A DNA stretch of 64,000 nucleotides from UBA10324 sp038326325 (lineage in GTDB: Bacteria > Bacteroidota > Bacteroidia > Chitinophagales > UBA10324). Each line of letters starts with the position of its first letter. The first letter of the stretch is position 1. The stretch covers positions 1 to 64,000 of the forward strand of contig JBBQJW010000012.1 of NCBI GenBank assembly GCA_038326325.1. Direction: 5' to 3'. Of this stretch, positions 1-9,082 are shown piece after piece. Both the position numbers and the translations under genes were made by a program. Under the pieces are notes generated by a model. That model saw only the letters and a list, made by a program, of their open reading frames with translations, was not told the DNA's origin and did no database searches.

Positions 1-1
1 G

Positions 2-781
2 AATCTTTACAGTTGCAGTGCACGGTTGAATTGGACAGCAACACCAACTGCTTCTTATTACAAAGTGCGCTATAAAATTTCAGGAACAACAACATGGAGT
101 ACGGCAATAAATGTCGGCTCAGCATTGTTTTATGATTTCACAGGACTGGCTTCAAACACCCTTTATAATTTTTCAGTTGCGGCCTTTTGTGCCAGTAATC
201 AGAATTTAGGATGGAGGACGAAAAGTGGAAAGACGCAAATTTGTACCGCTCCCATCAGTCCGACCGTTACAGCCTTGACCAACACAAGTGCAACAATAAG
301 CTGGAGCAGTGCCTGTTCTCCTGTGAATTTTCTTTTTCGCTACAGAAAGACAGGAACAACTGCATGGACAAATATCACAACCACAAATACAAGTGTTACA
401 CTCACAACTTTAATTGCGGCAACACAATATGAATATCAAGTACGGTCAGGATGCGGCACAGGAATCAATTCTGCTTTCTCAGCATTAACAACCTTCCAAA
501 CTGCACCGAGATTAGAAGACACAGACACTGAAACTGCATTCAACATTTTCCCGAATCCGAATGGCGGAAGCTTTATATTGGAGCTTCCGGCAATAAAAGA
601 TGAATCTGAGATTTCGATTTACAACATCACGGGTCAACTGATTTATCATTCAGTGATTACTGCAAATGAAAATTCTTCGTCACAGAAAATCCTTCTCGAG
701 AATGTTGCTGATGGATTATATGAAGTGGTGCTCAACAATAGCCAACAAACCGTTACACATCGATTGATTATTCAGAAATAG
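2..781 (+). CDS. 3' end of secreted fibronectin type III protein with T9SS type A sorting domain (5' partial)
   Basis: The frame is already open at the window edge, so only the last ~260 residues are visible and the true start lies upstream. Two fibronectin-III-like modules can be read, each with the core LNW/ISW and KVRYK/FRYRK strands typical of the fold. The last ~80 residues form a T9SS type A C-terminal domain: NIFPNPNGGSF, then ISIYNITGQLIY, then GLYEVVL and a basic end. In known T9SS proteins this domain directs export through the outer membrane and is removed or used for surface attachment. It ends just before a strong bidirectional terminator. Substrate or binding partner cannot be told from this fragment. 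Confidence 0.85.
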   Translation, partial: NLYSCSARLNWTATPTASYYKVRYKISGTTTWSTAINVGSALFYDFTGLASNTLYNFSVAAFCASNQNLGWRTKSGKTQICTAPISPTVTALTNTSATISWSSACSPVNFLFRYRKTGTTAWTNITTTNTSVTLTTLIAATQYEYQVRSGCGTGINSAFSALTTFQTAPRLEDTDTETAFNIFPNPNGGSFILELPAIKDESEISIYNITGQLIYHSVITANENSSSQKILLENVADGLYEVVLNNSQQTVTHRLIIQK

Positions 782-795
782 AAAATTGTCTAAAC

Positions 796-829
796 AAAAA
801 CCCACTTCAAATATTGAAGTGGGTTTTTT
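796..829. terminator. Bidirectional rho-independent terminator between convergent genes
   Basis: A 10-bp stem CCCACTTCAA / TTGAAGTGGG (801-810 with 814-823) with a 3-nt loop is preceded by a run of A and followed by a run of T. It can therefore stop transcription from the plus-strand T9SS gene and the convergent minus-strand dehydrogenase. Seen directly in the sequence. Confidence 0.9.
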
Positions 830-832
830 AGT

Positions 833-1966
833 TTATAGAAGCTGCTTGGTCATTTTATAAATCACATTTCTTTTTTTCAATTCATCAAACATGAAATGAA
901 AATGATTTTCTTCTTCGCCTAAATATTCTGGCGGATTGATTCCGTTTCTGTTAAACCCTTTTTCTAAAATCAACCGAGCGGCCGCCGCACAGGTATATCC
1001 GGTTGTGCGAGCCATGGAAGAGGTTTCTGTTTCTATATCATATTTATCGAACAGGTCGTAAGTGTAACAGATTGTTTTTCCGTTTTCATTACCCTCCACA
1101 GTCACGCGCATTACCGTAAATTCTTCTTCTCCTTTTTCATACTTCCATTGTGGAAGCATCACTGCCGCAGAAACATCTACTGGGCGAATATTTTTTCCTT
1201 TTACTAAAATTTCATTCTCACTGAAGAAACCCATGTCGCGTAATAACTCCATTGCTTCGCGATGACCGGGATAGCGCAAAGTTTTTTCCTTCATGTTTTT
1301 AATCTTCATTGTTTTAATAATGCTTCGCAACCCATCGGAATTAAATGCTTCGAGTGTTCCGATATTTTCGAAGTGAATGAATTCGGGTTCGGTGAGTGCA
1401 GGGCGTGTAACAGTTTCGAAATTTTCAACCAGCCGTGCAGGGCGAGTGTATTCTTCAATCACATCAATAGGAGAGAAAGGCGCTTTGTATTGAAAAGGAA
1501 GTTTACGCTCAAAGGGCAATCCACCAACCAGACACTCAAACCGCTCTACCTTCATTCGTTTGTTGTGATAACCGAGAATAATGTTATCCATCCCTGGGGC
1601 AACTCCACAATCAACAATGGCTGTTACACTGTTTTCTTTAGCCATTATATCTAAAAAAAAAGCATCTTCAGGAAAAAAGGAAATATCTACAACCTGCTTT
1701 TTGTTTTTGATAATTGTTTTCAGTGTTTCAAACCCCATAAACCCGGGAACCGCGCCAACAACTAAATCTGCATCTTTAATTAAATCAGCAATAACTTTTT
1801 CGTCAGTAAGATTTGCTTTTCGTGTTTCAATATTTTTAGTGTCTTTCAATTGCGAAAGACTTTCATCACTAATATCAGCAGAGAGAACTGAATAATCTTT
1901 TGCTAAATCTTTTGCAATGGTGCGACCAACCATTCCGGCACCAAGCACTACAATTTTTTTAGTCAT
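833..1966 (-). CDS. Saccharopine dehydrogenase-like NAD(P)-binding oxidoreductase
   Basis: 377 residues. The N-terminus has a Rossmann nucleotide-binding loop GAGMVG (residues 9-14) after a hydrophobic beta strand, then alternating helices and strands ending near VDCGVAPGMDN. The C-terminal half is a substrate domain with the family-typical GGLPF, TRPARLV and MARTTGYT motifs. This layout fits the saccharopine dehydrogenase / Lys9 family; in bacteria such proteins may act in lysine or polyamine metabolism, and the substrate is not determined here. It lies 9 bases downstream of the serine hydrolase gene, with murA further upstream on the same strand, so co-transcription is possible. Its 3' end faces the bidirectional terminator. 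Confidence 0.8.
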   Translation of the reverse strand: MTKKIVVLGAGMVGRTIAKDLAKDYSVLSADISDESLSQLKDTKNIETRKANLTDEKVIADLIKDADLVVGAVPGFMGFETLKTIIKNKKQVVDISFFPEDAFFLDIMAKENSVTAIVDCGVAPGMDNIILGYHNKRMKVERFECLVGGLPFERKLPFQYKAPFSPIDVIEEYTRPARLVENFETVTRPALTEPEFIHFENIGTLEAFNSDGLRSIIKTMKIKNMKEKTLRYPGHREAMELLRDMGFFSENEILVKGKNIRPVDVSAAVMLPQWKYEKGEEEFTVMRVTVEGNENGKTICYTYDLFDKYDIETETSSMARTTGYTCAAAARLILEKGFNRNGINPPEYLGEEENHFHFMFDELKKRNVIYKMTKQLL

Positions 1967-1975
1967 TTATTTTAA

Positions 1976-3310
1976 TTATTTATCCTTCGTATATAAGAAT
2001 TTTCCGCCACCTTGTTTTAAAGTGAATTCATTTTTATCGGGACGAAAATCCATTTCAATTCCCGCTTGTGCGAATTTGAAAACATCAGTATCAGTCGCTT
2101 CTAATTCAAACGCTGATTGACCTGTTGCCTGCGCCATTAATGTTTTTCCTTTTTTGGTAACTGTAATTTTTAAGGGCATTTCAGCACTAGAATAATTTCC
2201 GGTGTATTTATCCAGATCATTTGAAGAGAGTGTAACCGTTTTAAAAGTTGGAATCGAATAAGGCCGATTGAAATAAATACTCAGAAAACCAATCGCGATA
2301 TCATTCATCTGCATGTTCAAACCGTTACAGCACATAGCCGTGGACACACTGTCGATTGGAAAATAAGTGAGCATCGATTGAAAAGCATCTATTCCTCCTG
2401 TATGACCGTAAGCAGTTTTTTCGTAGAACGGAACTTTGATTAATCCCATCCCCAAACCATCCTTCATTGTTTCCATCTGCTTTAAACTACTGGTGCTGAT
2501 TAATTTTCCATTGAAAAGCGCCTCGGTAAATTTGTTTAAATCTTCAGGAGTAGAAACAATACAACCCGCACCACCCGGAATACTCATATCTGTTACACTT
2601 TCCTGTTTCCATTTATCATCGTCTGAGTTGTAAGAAAAGGATTCTCCATATTGCAAATCCGGAATTCCGCCGACATAAGTTTTTGTTAAACCGATTTTTG
2701 AAGTGATTCTTTCTTTTAAAACTTCTTTGTAAGAATTGCCACAGATTTTTTCGATGATGTATCCAAGCAAAACAAAATTTGAATTGCTGTAAGAAGTTTT
2801 TTCGTCGGGTTTGAAATCAGGTTTTGTTTTTGAAATAATTTCAAGCATTTCCTTTTCTGTTTTCGGTTGTGTGTTCCACTTTAAATAATTTTCATCATCA
2901 GTAAAATTGTGAATGCCGCTTCTATGACTCAGCAATAATCCAATTGTAATTTTATCTGCATTGGCAATCTCAGGAAAATAATCTTTCAGCGTTGTTGTTA
3001 AACTGAGTTTACCTTCTTCAATCAATTGAAAAATAATTGTGGCAGTAAACATTTTCGTAATGGAGCCAATTCTATATAAAGTGTTTGTTGTAGCTGGAGT
3101 TTTATTGTTGCCATCAATAACACTATAACCGATTGCTCTGCTGTAAACAACCTGACCGGCTTTTGAAATAGTTATACTGCACATGGCTTTGTTGTGTGCA
3201 ACGAGCGCATCAAACAAACTATCCATTTTTGTTTTATTAAAATTCTGCGCAATCGAATGCTGGAGTGTAACAGTAAACAGCAGTAAAATGACAAACAATT
3301 TTTTTAACAT
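1976..3310 (-). CDS. Secreted beta-lactamase-family (class C-like) serine hydrolase
   Basis: 444 residues with an N-terminal signal peptide (hydrophobic residues 5-16, cleavage likely after SIAQ). All three signatures of the serine beta-lactamase / penicillin-binding fold (PF00144) are visible: SITK at 83-86 (nucleophile Ser83, Lys86), YSN at 174-176 and HTG at 303-305. The C-terminal ~90 residues resemble the small beta domain often found after this fold in Bacteroidota esterases and peptidases. It could be an esterase, D-aminopeptidase or DD-peptidase; the sequence does not decide, and beta-lactam resistance should not be assumed. It sits between murA and the saccharopine dehydrogenase-like gene on the same strand. 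Confidence 0.85.
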   Translation of the reverse strand: MLKKLFVILLLFTVTLQHSIAQNFNKTKMDSLFDALVAHNKAMCSITISKAGQVVYSRAIGYSVIDGNNKTPATTNTLYRIGSITKMFTATIIFQLIEEGKLSLTTTLKDYFPEIANADKITIGLLLSHRSGIHNFTDDENYLKWNTQPKTEKEMLEIISKTKPDFKPDEKTSYSNSNFVLLGYIIEKICGNSYKEVLKERITSKIGLTKTYVGGIPDLQYGESFSYNSDDDKWKQESVTDMSIPGGAGCIVSTPEDLNKFTEALFNGKLISTSSLKQMETMKDGLGMGLIKVPFYEKTAYGHTGGIDAFQSMLTYFPIDSVSTAMCCNGLNMQMNDIAIGFLSIYFNRPYSIPTFKTVTLSSNDLDKYTGNYSSAEMPLKITVTKKGKTLMAQATGQSAFELEATDTDVFKFAQAGIEMDFRPDKNEFTLKQGGGKFLYTKDK

Positions 3311-3394
3311 AAGAGAAATTATTTTTTTGAAATTTTTATAAGAAAAAATTCTTCGGATAAATATAATCGAGATTCAAAAAATTAATTTCTGTTT

Positions 3395-4702
3395 TTATAT
3401 CCTCTTGATCTTTGCACCTAATTTATTCAAGCGAGTATCAATGTTCTGATAACCTCGATCAATCTGATTGATATTGTTGATGATGCTTTTTCCCTCGGCA
3501 CTCATTGCTGCAATTAACAGGGCTACCCCTGCACGAATATCAGGACTTGTCATTGTGATTCCTCTCAATGAATACTGGCGATTCATTCCGATTACAGCGG
3601 CGCGATGCGGATCGCACAAAATAATTTGCGCTCCCATCTCAATCAATTTATCAACGAAGAACAAACGACTCTCAAACATTTTCTGATGAATCAACACGGT
3701 TCCCTTTGCTTGTGTAGCTGTAACAAGAAGAACTGAAAGCAAATCAGGAGTAAGACCGGGCCAAATAGCATCAGCAATTGTCATTACACTTCCGTCAATA
3801 AAAGTTTGAATTTTGTATGATGATTGTTCGGGAACAAAAATATCGTCGCCGCGAATTTCCAATTCAATTCCAAGTTTGCGAAAAGCATCGGGAATAATTC
3901 CGAGATATTCTGGCTGCGCATTTTTAATAAGCAATTCGCTTTGTGTCATCGCAGCCATTCCAATAAAACTTCCCACCTCAATCATATCACTCAACATGCG
4001 ATGTTCTGTTCCGCCGAGCGATTCAACCCCATGAATGGTTACAAGGTTGGAGCCGATACCTTCAATCTTTCCACCCATGCGCACAATCATTTTGCAAAGC
4101 TGCTGGAGGTAAGGCTCACATGCTGCGTTGAAAATTGTCGTGGTTCCTTTTGCGAGAGATGCTGCCATAATAATATTTGCAGTACCTGTAACAGATGCTT
4201 CATCGAGCAACATATATGTGCCGGTTAATTGCGAAGCATCAATCGTAAAATTATTTTCTTTCGAATCGAAATTAAATTTCGCACCGAGTTTTTCGAAACC
4301 AATGAAGTGTGTGTCTAATCTTCTTCTTCCGATTTTATCGCCACCTGGTTTTGGAATAAATGCTTTTTTAAATCGCGCGAGCAGTGGGCCAATCATCATT
4401 ACAGAACCCCGAAGCCGGGCTGCTTTTTTCGCGTAGTCTGCAGTGTTCATGTAATCAAGATTGATATTATCAGCACGGAACGAATATGTGTCTTCGTTCT
4501 GTTTTCTTATTTCCACTCCGAAATCGCGAAGCAAATCAATGAGCATGTTTACATCCACGATATTCGGAATGTTGCTAATTGTAACAGTTTCGTTGGTGAG
4601 TAACACAGCGCATAAAATCTGCAACGCTTCATTCTTTGCTCCTTGCGGAATTATTTCTCCTTTCAGTTTGTAACCGCCGGTTACTTCAAATGCATCAGGC
4701 AT
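3395..4702 (-). CDS. murA: UDP-N-acetylglucosamine 1-carboxyvinyltransferase (MurA)
   Basis: 435 residues, normal length. It catalyses the first committed step of peptidoglycan synthesis in the cytoplasm, transferring enolpyruvate from PEP to UDP-GlcNAc. The conserved GAKNEALQ (residues 21-28, Lys23-Asn24), RGSVMMIGPLLARF and PDIRAG segments identify it. In the mobile active-site loop, where E. coli has Cys115 within GGCTIG, this protein has GGDKIG, so Asp122 (codon at 4337-4339, minus) replaces the cysteine. Known Cys-to-Asp MurA enzymes are active but not alkylated by fosfomycin, so intrinsic fosfomycin insensitivity is inferred. Its start is followed upstream by a palindrome-rich intergenic stretch. 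Confidence 0.97.
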   Translation of the reverse strand: MPDAFEVTGGYKLKGEIIPQGAKNEALQILCAVLLTNETVTISNIPNIVDVNMLIDLLRDFGVEIRKQNEDTYSFRADNINLDYMNTADYAKKAARLRGSVMMIGPLLARFKKAFIPKPGGDKIGRRRLDTHFIGFEKLGAKFNFDSKENNFTIDASQLTGTYMLLDEASVTGTANIIMAASLAKGTTTIFNAACEPYLQQLCKMIVRMGGKIEGIGSNLVTIHGVESLGGTEHRMLSDMIEVGSFIGMAAMTQSELLIKNAQPEYLGIIPDAFRKLGIELEIRGDDIFVPEQSSYKIQTFIDGSVMTIADAIWPGLTPDLLSVLLVTATQAKGTVLIHQKMFESRLFFVDKLIEMGAQIILCDPHRAAVIGMNRQYSLRGITMTSPDIRAGVALLIAAMSAEGKSIINNINQIDRGYQNIDTRLNKLGAKIKRI

Positions 4703-4836
4703 GTTTGTGAATTGTCAATGGTGAATTGTGAATATGAATTCGAGTTCGAATATCAACTGATAAGGCGATTGAAATATTTTCTGAATAGAAATTTTATTCA
4801 CGAAGAAAATATCAACTGAACAAAAAATAAATTCGC

Positions 4837-4940
4837 GAAACGGCTGAAGCCGTTAGAGTAGTATAATCTTTAGCAACCCACGATTTAAATCGTGGGTTAT
4901 TGAAAAATACAAATTGAAAAGAAATCGTTTTAACGATTTA
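4837..4940. repeat. REP-like cluster of three palindromes
   Basis: In the 287-bp gap between murA and the DUF4290 gene lie three consecutive inverted repeats: AACGGCT/AGCCGTT at 4839-4854, a 10-bp arm AACCCACGAT/ATCGTGGGTT at 4875-4898, and AAATCGTT/AACGATTT at 4922-4939. The order and the CCCACGATTTAAATCGTGGG core resemble REP-type intergenic elements mobilised by REP-associated tyrosine transposases (RAYTs) in Bacteroidota; that assignment is inference. Some of the hairpins may also act as terminators or mRNA 3' ends for the DUF4290 transcript. Confidence 0.65.
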
Positions 4941-4989
4941 ATTATTCGTTGCAATAAAATGTTGTCAATGAAAATTTGGAAGAAAAATA

Positions 4990-5658
4990 TTATCTCTTCC
5001 TTCTGAATTGCTGATGCTTTTGTCCACCACCGCCCGCGCGAACAGGTTTTACAAATGCTTTTTTACGGAATGCAGATTTGCCTCTTCCTTTTTCTTTTAG
5101 GGGTTCACCTTTGATATTATCGAGATTGAAATCATCGCCGATTTGTAATTCGCCACCACTGATAATGTCGAGGTCGTTTTTAATTACATCATCGCTCACA
5201 TGCTGATTGTCGTTCCATTGGAGGTGAACGAGTTTCATATAATAGGCAACAGTTTCTGCGGCACTTTTTTTCATTTCAGGATCTGTAACATCTTCTTTAA
5301 TTTTTTCAAGAAGGCGCTCTAAATTTTTCCCATAGTTGCGATACTTGATTTTGTTTTTCGGATAGGCGAGTGGTGCAACATGCAAATCTTTTTCAGTCGG
5401 AGGATCCGGCATCGGGTAAGGTGAATCAACAACTAACTTGTATTGAGTCATGATGTGCAGATGATCCCACAACTTGTTTTTATATTCCTCAATGTGACGA
5501 AACTGCGGACTGCTCATGCTCATAATATTTATGAGTGCATTGGCAGCAGCATTGCGCTCTTCGCGATTTTTAATCGTTAAAAGATGCTCGGCTAATTTTT
5601 GTGTGATGCGTCCATATTCCGGAATTTCCATCTTCGGACGCTGTGTATTGTATTCCAT
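4990..5658 (-). CDS. DUF4290 domain protein
   Basis: 222 residues from the chosen ATG. It begins with MEYNTQRPKMEIPEYGR, the characteristic opening of the Bacteroidota-restricted DUF4290 family, followed by helices with NPxFRHxEEYKxKLWDHL-like and YPMPDPP motifs, and ends in a Lys/Arg/Gly/Gln-rich tail that could bind nucleic acid. The frame is open to a TTG at 5679, but a TACATTTG promoter element at 5684-5677 overlaps that codon, so the ATG at 5658 is preferred. Function is unknown. It precedes murA on the same strand; in related genomes I recall this gene also next to murA, suggesting envelope-related co-expression. Confidence 0.85.
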   Translation of the reverse strand: MEYNTQRPKMEIPEYGRITQKLAEHLLTIKNREERNAAANALINIMSMSSPQFRHIEEYKNKLWDHLHIMTQYKLVVDSPYPMPDPPTEKDLHVAPLAYPKNKIKYRNYGKNLERLLEKIKEDVTDPEMKKSAAETVAYYMKLVHLQWNDNQHVSDDVIKNDLDIISGGELQIGDDFNLDNIKGEPLKEKGRGKSAFRKKAFVKPVRAGGGGQKHQQFRRKR

Positions 5659-5676
5659 ATTGTATTGGAGAAGTGA

Positions 5677-5711
5677 CAAATGTAAGGGCTAAACCGTAAA
5701 TCGCTAACAAA
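5677..5711 (-). promoter_or_regulatory. Bacteroidota-type promoter for the DUF4290 gene
   Basis: On the minus strand TTTG (5711-5708), a 23-nt spacer and TACATTTG (5684-5677) match the Bacteroidota -33/-7 consensus TTTG...TAnnTTTG. A transcript would start near 5670, about 12 bases before the ATG. Confidence 0.6.
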
Positions 5712-5789
5712 TTTTTATGTGAGCATGAAATGTAACAGAACTGAAACTTTCGCATTTCCTTTCGACTTTTACACGCACGAAAAATCAAA

Positions 5790-6365
5790 ATGAAAATCGG
5801 TCTCTTTTTCGGTTCATTTAATCCAATCCATATCGGTCACTTAGTGATTGCAAATTTTATGGCGGAGAATACCGACTTGCAAAAAGTATGGTTCGTGGTG
5901 AGTCCGCATAACCCGCTGAAAGAAAAAAAGAGTTTGCTCAGAGATAATGACCGCTTGCATTTAGTTCGTTTGGCGACTGAAGAAAATTCAAAATTTAAAG
6001 TGAGTGATATTGAATTCAAATTGCCGCAACCATCATATACCATTCACACGCTTGTTCATCTGAAAGAAAAATATCCGCAACACGAATTCTGTTTGATTAT
6101 GGGTTCAGATAATTTAGAATCGTTTGAGAAGTGGAAGAACTACGAAATTATTTTGCGCGACTATAAAATTTATGTTTATAGTAGAAGTGAAAAACTAAAA
6201 TCTCCATTGACAAATCACGAGCATGTAAAAATATTTGATGTTCCTGTGATGGATATTTCTTCTTCTGAAATTCGGAAAATGATTGGAGAAAAAAAATCGG
6301 TTCGGTACCTTCTTCCTGAAACTGTTTTTGAAGAAGTGAAGTCGAGAAAGTTTTATAAAAAATAA
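5790..6365 (+). CDS. nadD: Nicotinate-nucleotide adenylyltransferase (NadD)
   Basis: 191 residues, the usual size. It joins ATP and nicotinate mononucleotide to form deamido-NAD in NAD biosynthesis. The nucleotidyltransferase signature GSFNPIHIGH (residues 8-17, His14 and His17) and the C-terminal ISSSEIRKMI motif, equivalent to ISSTxIR, are both present, with MGSDNLESFEKWKN between. The start is the ATG directly followed by the hydrophobic strand KIGLFFG. It is divergent from the DUF4290 gene and convergent with exonuclease III, whose stop codon is only 3 bases away, so the two transcripts must overlap at the 3' ends. Confidence 0.95.
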   Translation: MKIGLFFGSFNPIHIGHLVIANFMAENTDLQKVWFVVSPHNPLKEKKSLLRDNDRLHLVRLATEENSKFKVSDIEFKLPQPSYTIHTLVHLKEKYPQHEFCLIMGSDNLESFEKWKNYEIILRDYKIYVYSRSEKLKSPLTNHEHVKIFDVPVMDISSSEIRKMIGEKKSVRYLLPETVFEEVKSRKFYKK

Positions 6366-6368
6366 CTG

Positions 6369-7145
6369 TTACAGTTTAATTTTCAGCAATACAGGACAAT
6401 GGTCGCTGTGTTTTACATCAGGTAAAATTTCAGATGAAACCAAATTACTTTCTAATTCTTTTGTTGCGCTGTGATAATCAATACGCCAGCCCTTGTTGTT
6501 TGCTCGGGCGTTAAAAAAATTACTCCACCAGGTGTATTGATGAGGTGCTTGATTGAAGTGACGGAAAGTATCAACCCATCCACTGTCGAAAAACTTCGTC
6601 ATCCATTCTCTTTCTTCCGGAAGAAAACCCGATGAATTTTTATTTCCCTTCGGATCGTGAATGTCAATGGGTTGATGGCAGATATTGTAATCGCCGGAAA
6701 GAATAATTTTTTTCCGCGTCTTGCGTAAATCATTTAACCAATTTAAATAATCATTCAGAAAATCGTACTTGAAATTCTGACGAACATCTCCAGTGGTTCC
6801 ACTCGGAAAATATGTGTTGATGAAAGTTGTATCGCCAATATCCATTCTCAGCATTCTCCCTTCGCTGTCATATTGTTTCAATCCGATTCCCTCAAACACA
6901 TTATCAGGTTTTATTTTAGTGAGAATACCGACGCTGCTATATCCTTTCTTCTCAGCCGAAAACCAATAATGGTGATAGCCGAGTTTTTCAAAATCTGTTA
7001 CATCAAATTGTCCGGGTTGTGCTTTTGTTTCTTGAAACATTACAATGTCAAATTTGTTTTCGCCCAACCAGTCAACAAGACCTTTTTTCATGGCAGCGCG
7101 AATGCCATTGACATTATAAGTGATAAGCGAGATTTCAGAAGACAT
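6369..7145 (-). CDS. xth: Exodeoxyribonuclease III / AP endonuclease
   Basis: 258 residues, the typical length of the Xth/ExoA family that nicks DNA at abasic sites and removes 3' blocks in base-excision repair. Active-site motifs appear in order: NVNGIRAAMKKG (metal/phosphate Asn), FQETKAQ (catalytic Glu), NTYFPSG, SGDYNICH (Asp and Asn), WRIDYH and SDHCPV (catalytic Asp-His). Nothing is missing. It is a single gene between nadD, which converges on it, and the amine oxidase gene 140 bp upstream. Confidence 0.95.
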   Translation of the reverse strand: MSSEISLITYNVNGIRAAMKKGLVDWLGENKFDIVMFQETKAQPGQFDVTDFEKLGYHHYWFSAEKKGYSSVGILTKIKPDNVFEGIGLKQYDSEGRMLRMDIGDTTFINTYFPSGTTGDVRQNFKYDFLNDYLNWLNDLRKTRKKIILSGDYNICHQPIDIHDPKGNKNSSGFLPEEREWMTKFFDSGWVDTFRHFNQAPHQYTWWSNFFNARANNKGWRIDYHSATKELESNLVSSEILPDVKHSDHCPVLLKIKL

Positions 7146-7285
7146 GATTTTTATTTTTTTAATTCGGAGAGCAACAATAAAAAAATTACCTGATTGAAGT
7201 TGAATTAAAATGAGTTGAACAAATTTGCAATCCGATTACAAATTTGTCCGACAATAGAATTTCATTTCAGAATAGAAACAAAGAA

Positions 7286-8974
7286 TTAATGATAATGAAG
7301 TGCCTTAGCCTCATCCTCTTCGCGATAGTCGGAAGCACCATCTCCGCAAACTAAAGCAAGAATTTTGTTCGCCGCTTTTCTACCTGTTTCAGCAGCTCCA
7401 TTCATAAAGCCCTGATAATTGAGCGAACAATGTTCACCTGCGAAAAATAAATTGCCAACATGTTTTTTCTCTGCTCCGCAAATCGTTGAAAATTGTCCGG
7501 GACGATAACAGGCATAACTTGCAAGTGTAAATGGTTGTGAAGGCCAATGCATGCGTTGAACATTTCCATTGTGGTGCGCTGTTACACCTGAAAATATTTG
7601 TTCGAGTTTTGGTAAATAAATATTCGCTTGTGATTGGGCTGAACCGCTTCCTAAATTAAGTCCCTCAGTTCCCCCAAGAAAAACAGTGAAGCCACCCTTT
7701 GTTCCAGCTTGCAGTTGAGAATTATCCCAACCGGTTTGAATTCCATTATCACTGAAAGTATAACCTGTGTATCCAAGATTTCTCCATTGACGATTATTAA
7801 ATCCGAGCATCAGTTTCGCATTGCTTCCGTACCCAAGATTCTGAATCGCATTTGTTTTCCAATCAGGAAGTGTTACACCTGATAAATCAACGGTGCGAAG
7901 TATTGTAAATGGAATAGCAAGCACCACAGCATCTGCGGTTACTAATTGCGTAGTGCCATTCGGTTTTTCGAACCAGAGTTTGTAAGTACCATTTGCGAGT
8001 TGTGATAGTTTCACTAATTTTCTTTCAGTTGTAACCCTGTTCTGAACCTGCTGGTAAATTTTATTGATGACCAACTGATTTCCCCCCTGAATTTTATATC
8101 GCTCATCGCTCTCTCCGAAAATATCAAACGAACCTTGCGACACATCAGCAGAAAATAAATAGAGGAAATTAATAGATGATTGGTCATCAACTTCTCTTCC
8201 ATACTCAGTGAGATAAGCGGTTTCCAATGCTTCACGAATCCATCCGCTCATTCCGATAGAATCGAAATATTCTGCAATGGATAAATTGTCAAAGGAAACA
8301 GGGGCATCCTGAAAAGTTATTGAATTTGGAAGTGAATCAATATCACTTTGTATTTGAGTTGCATAAGGCAAAAAAGCAGTGATCACTTCAGTAAGCGAGT
8401 AGTGTTGACCATTAAAAAAATAATCTTCTTTCACTAAAGTGGTTTCACTTGCAACCCGTGTATCAATCAGATTCAGATTAAATTCTGAAGCCAGGTCAAG
8501 CATGTCGTGATGAATACTATCAATGAATTCCCCGCCAAGTTCGGTGGTGAGACCTTGTGCCACAATATTATTTGCAGTATAAATTCTTCCGCCTACTCGT
8601 GTACTTGCTTCATACACTTTAGAATAAATTCCCTGCTTTTTCAATTGATAACAGCAATTCAACCCCGCCATTCCTCCACCTACAATCACAATATTCGCGT
8701 CGCAACTTCCGTTGCGCATTGCGCTGCTGCCTGTTACATCAAGAGCTGTTACACCTTTTTTACAAGATTCAATCAAACCTCCGGCGCCAATCATTAATCC
8801 GGCAGCAACGGTTGTTGAAAGAAAATTCCGGCGTGTAGAATTTCGAGGTTGCGAAATCATATCGGCAATTTCATCAACAGGAGGTGTATTTTTTTTCTTT
8901 GAAAGAACAGCGAGTCGAAAAGCTTTTTGTAGAGAGCGGATTAATTCAGTGCGCGATTGTAAATATTTAGACAT
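7286..8974 (-). CDS. Exported flavin monoamine oxidase-like FAD oxidoreductase
   Basis: 562 residues. A twin-arginine-like signal RRNFLS (48-53) followed by a hydrophobic stretch and IESC (Cys71) suggests export folded with its cofactor, possibly as a lipoprotein; the ~45-residue leader before the twin arginines is a feature seen in several Bacteroidota Tat substrates. The FAD-binding dinucleotide motif VGGGMAG (98-104), then an Asp/Glu-containing strand and GGRIYT, identify the amine oxidase family (PF01593). The C-terminal FFAGEHCSLNYQGFMNGAAETGRKAA motif, here quoted in part as FAGEHCS and GAAETGR, closes the FAD site. The amine substrate is unknown. No operon partner is evident. Confidence 0.88.
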   Translation of the reverse strand: MSKYLQSRTELIRSLQKAFRLAVLSKKKNTPPVDEIADMISQPRNSTRRNFLSTTVAAGLMIGAGGLIESCKKGVTALDVTGSSAMRNGSCDANIVIVGGGMAGLNCCYQLKKQGIYSKVYEASTRVGGRIYTANNIVAQGLTTELGGEFIDSIHHDMLDLASEFNLNLIDTRVASETTLVKEDYFFNGQHYSLTEVITAFLPYATQIQSDIDSLPNSITFQDAPVSFDNLSIAEYFDSIGMSGWIREALETAYLTEYGREVDDQSSINFLYLFSADVSQGSFDIFGESDERYKIQGGNQLVINKIYQQVQNRVTTERKLVKLSQLANGTYKLWFEKPNGTTQLVTADAVVLAIPFTILRTVDLSGVTLPDWKTNAIQNLGYGSNAKLMLGFNNRQWRNLGYTGYTFSDNGIQTGWDNSQLQAGTKGGFTVFLGGTEGLNLGSGSAQSQANIYLPKLEQIFSGVTAHHNGNVQRMHWPSQPFTLASYACYRPGQFSTICGAEKKHVGNLFFAGEHCSLNYQGFMNGAAETGRKAANKILALVCGDGASDYREEDEAKALHYH

Positions 8975-9082
8975 GGCGGATTTATTTTCTGTGAATGAAT
9001 ATATATAACGGATGGTGAAAAAGTAAAATCTTTTCCGCTGAGCAGTCGGTAACTTCAGTTAAATGAAAAATTAAAACAGTAA

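Noticed and set aside
1976..3310. Beta-lactamase resistance gene
   Set aside because: The SxxK/YxN/HTG motifs show the fold only; many secreted esterases and peptidases share them, and the extra C-terminal domain is not typical of resistance enzymes.
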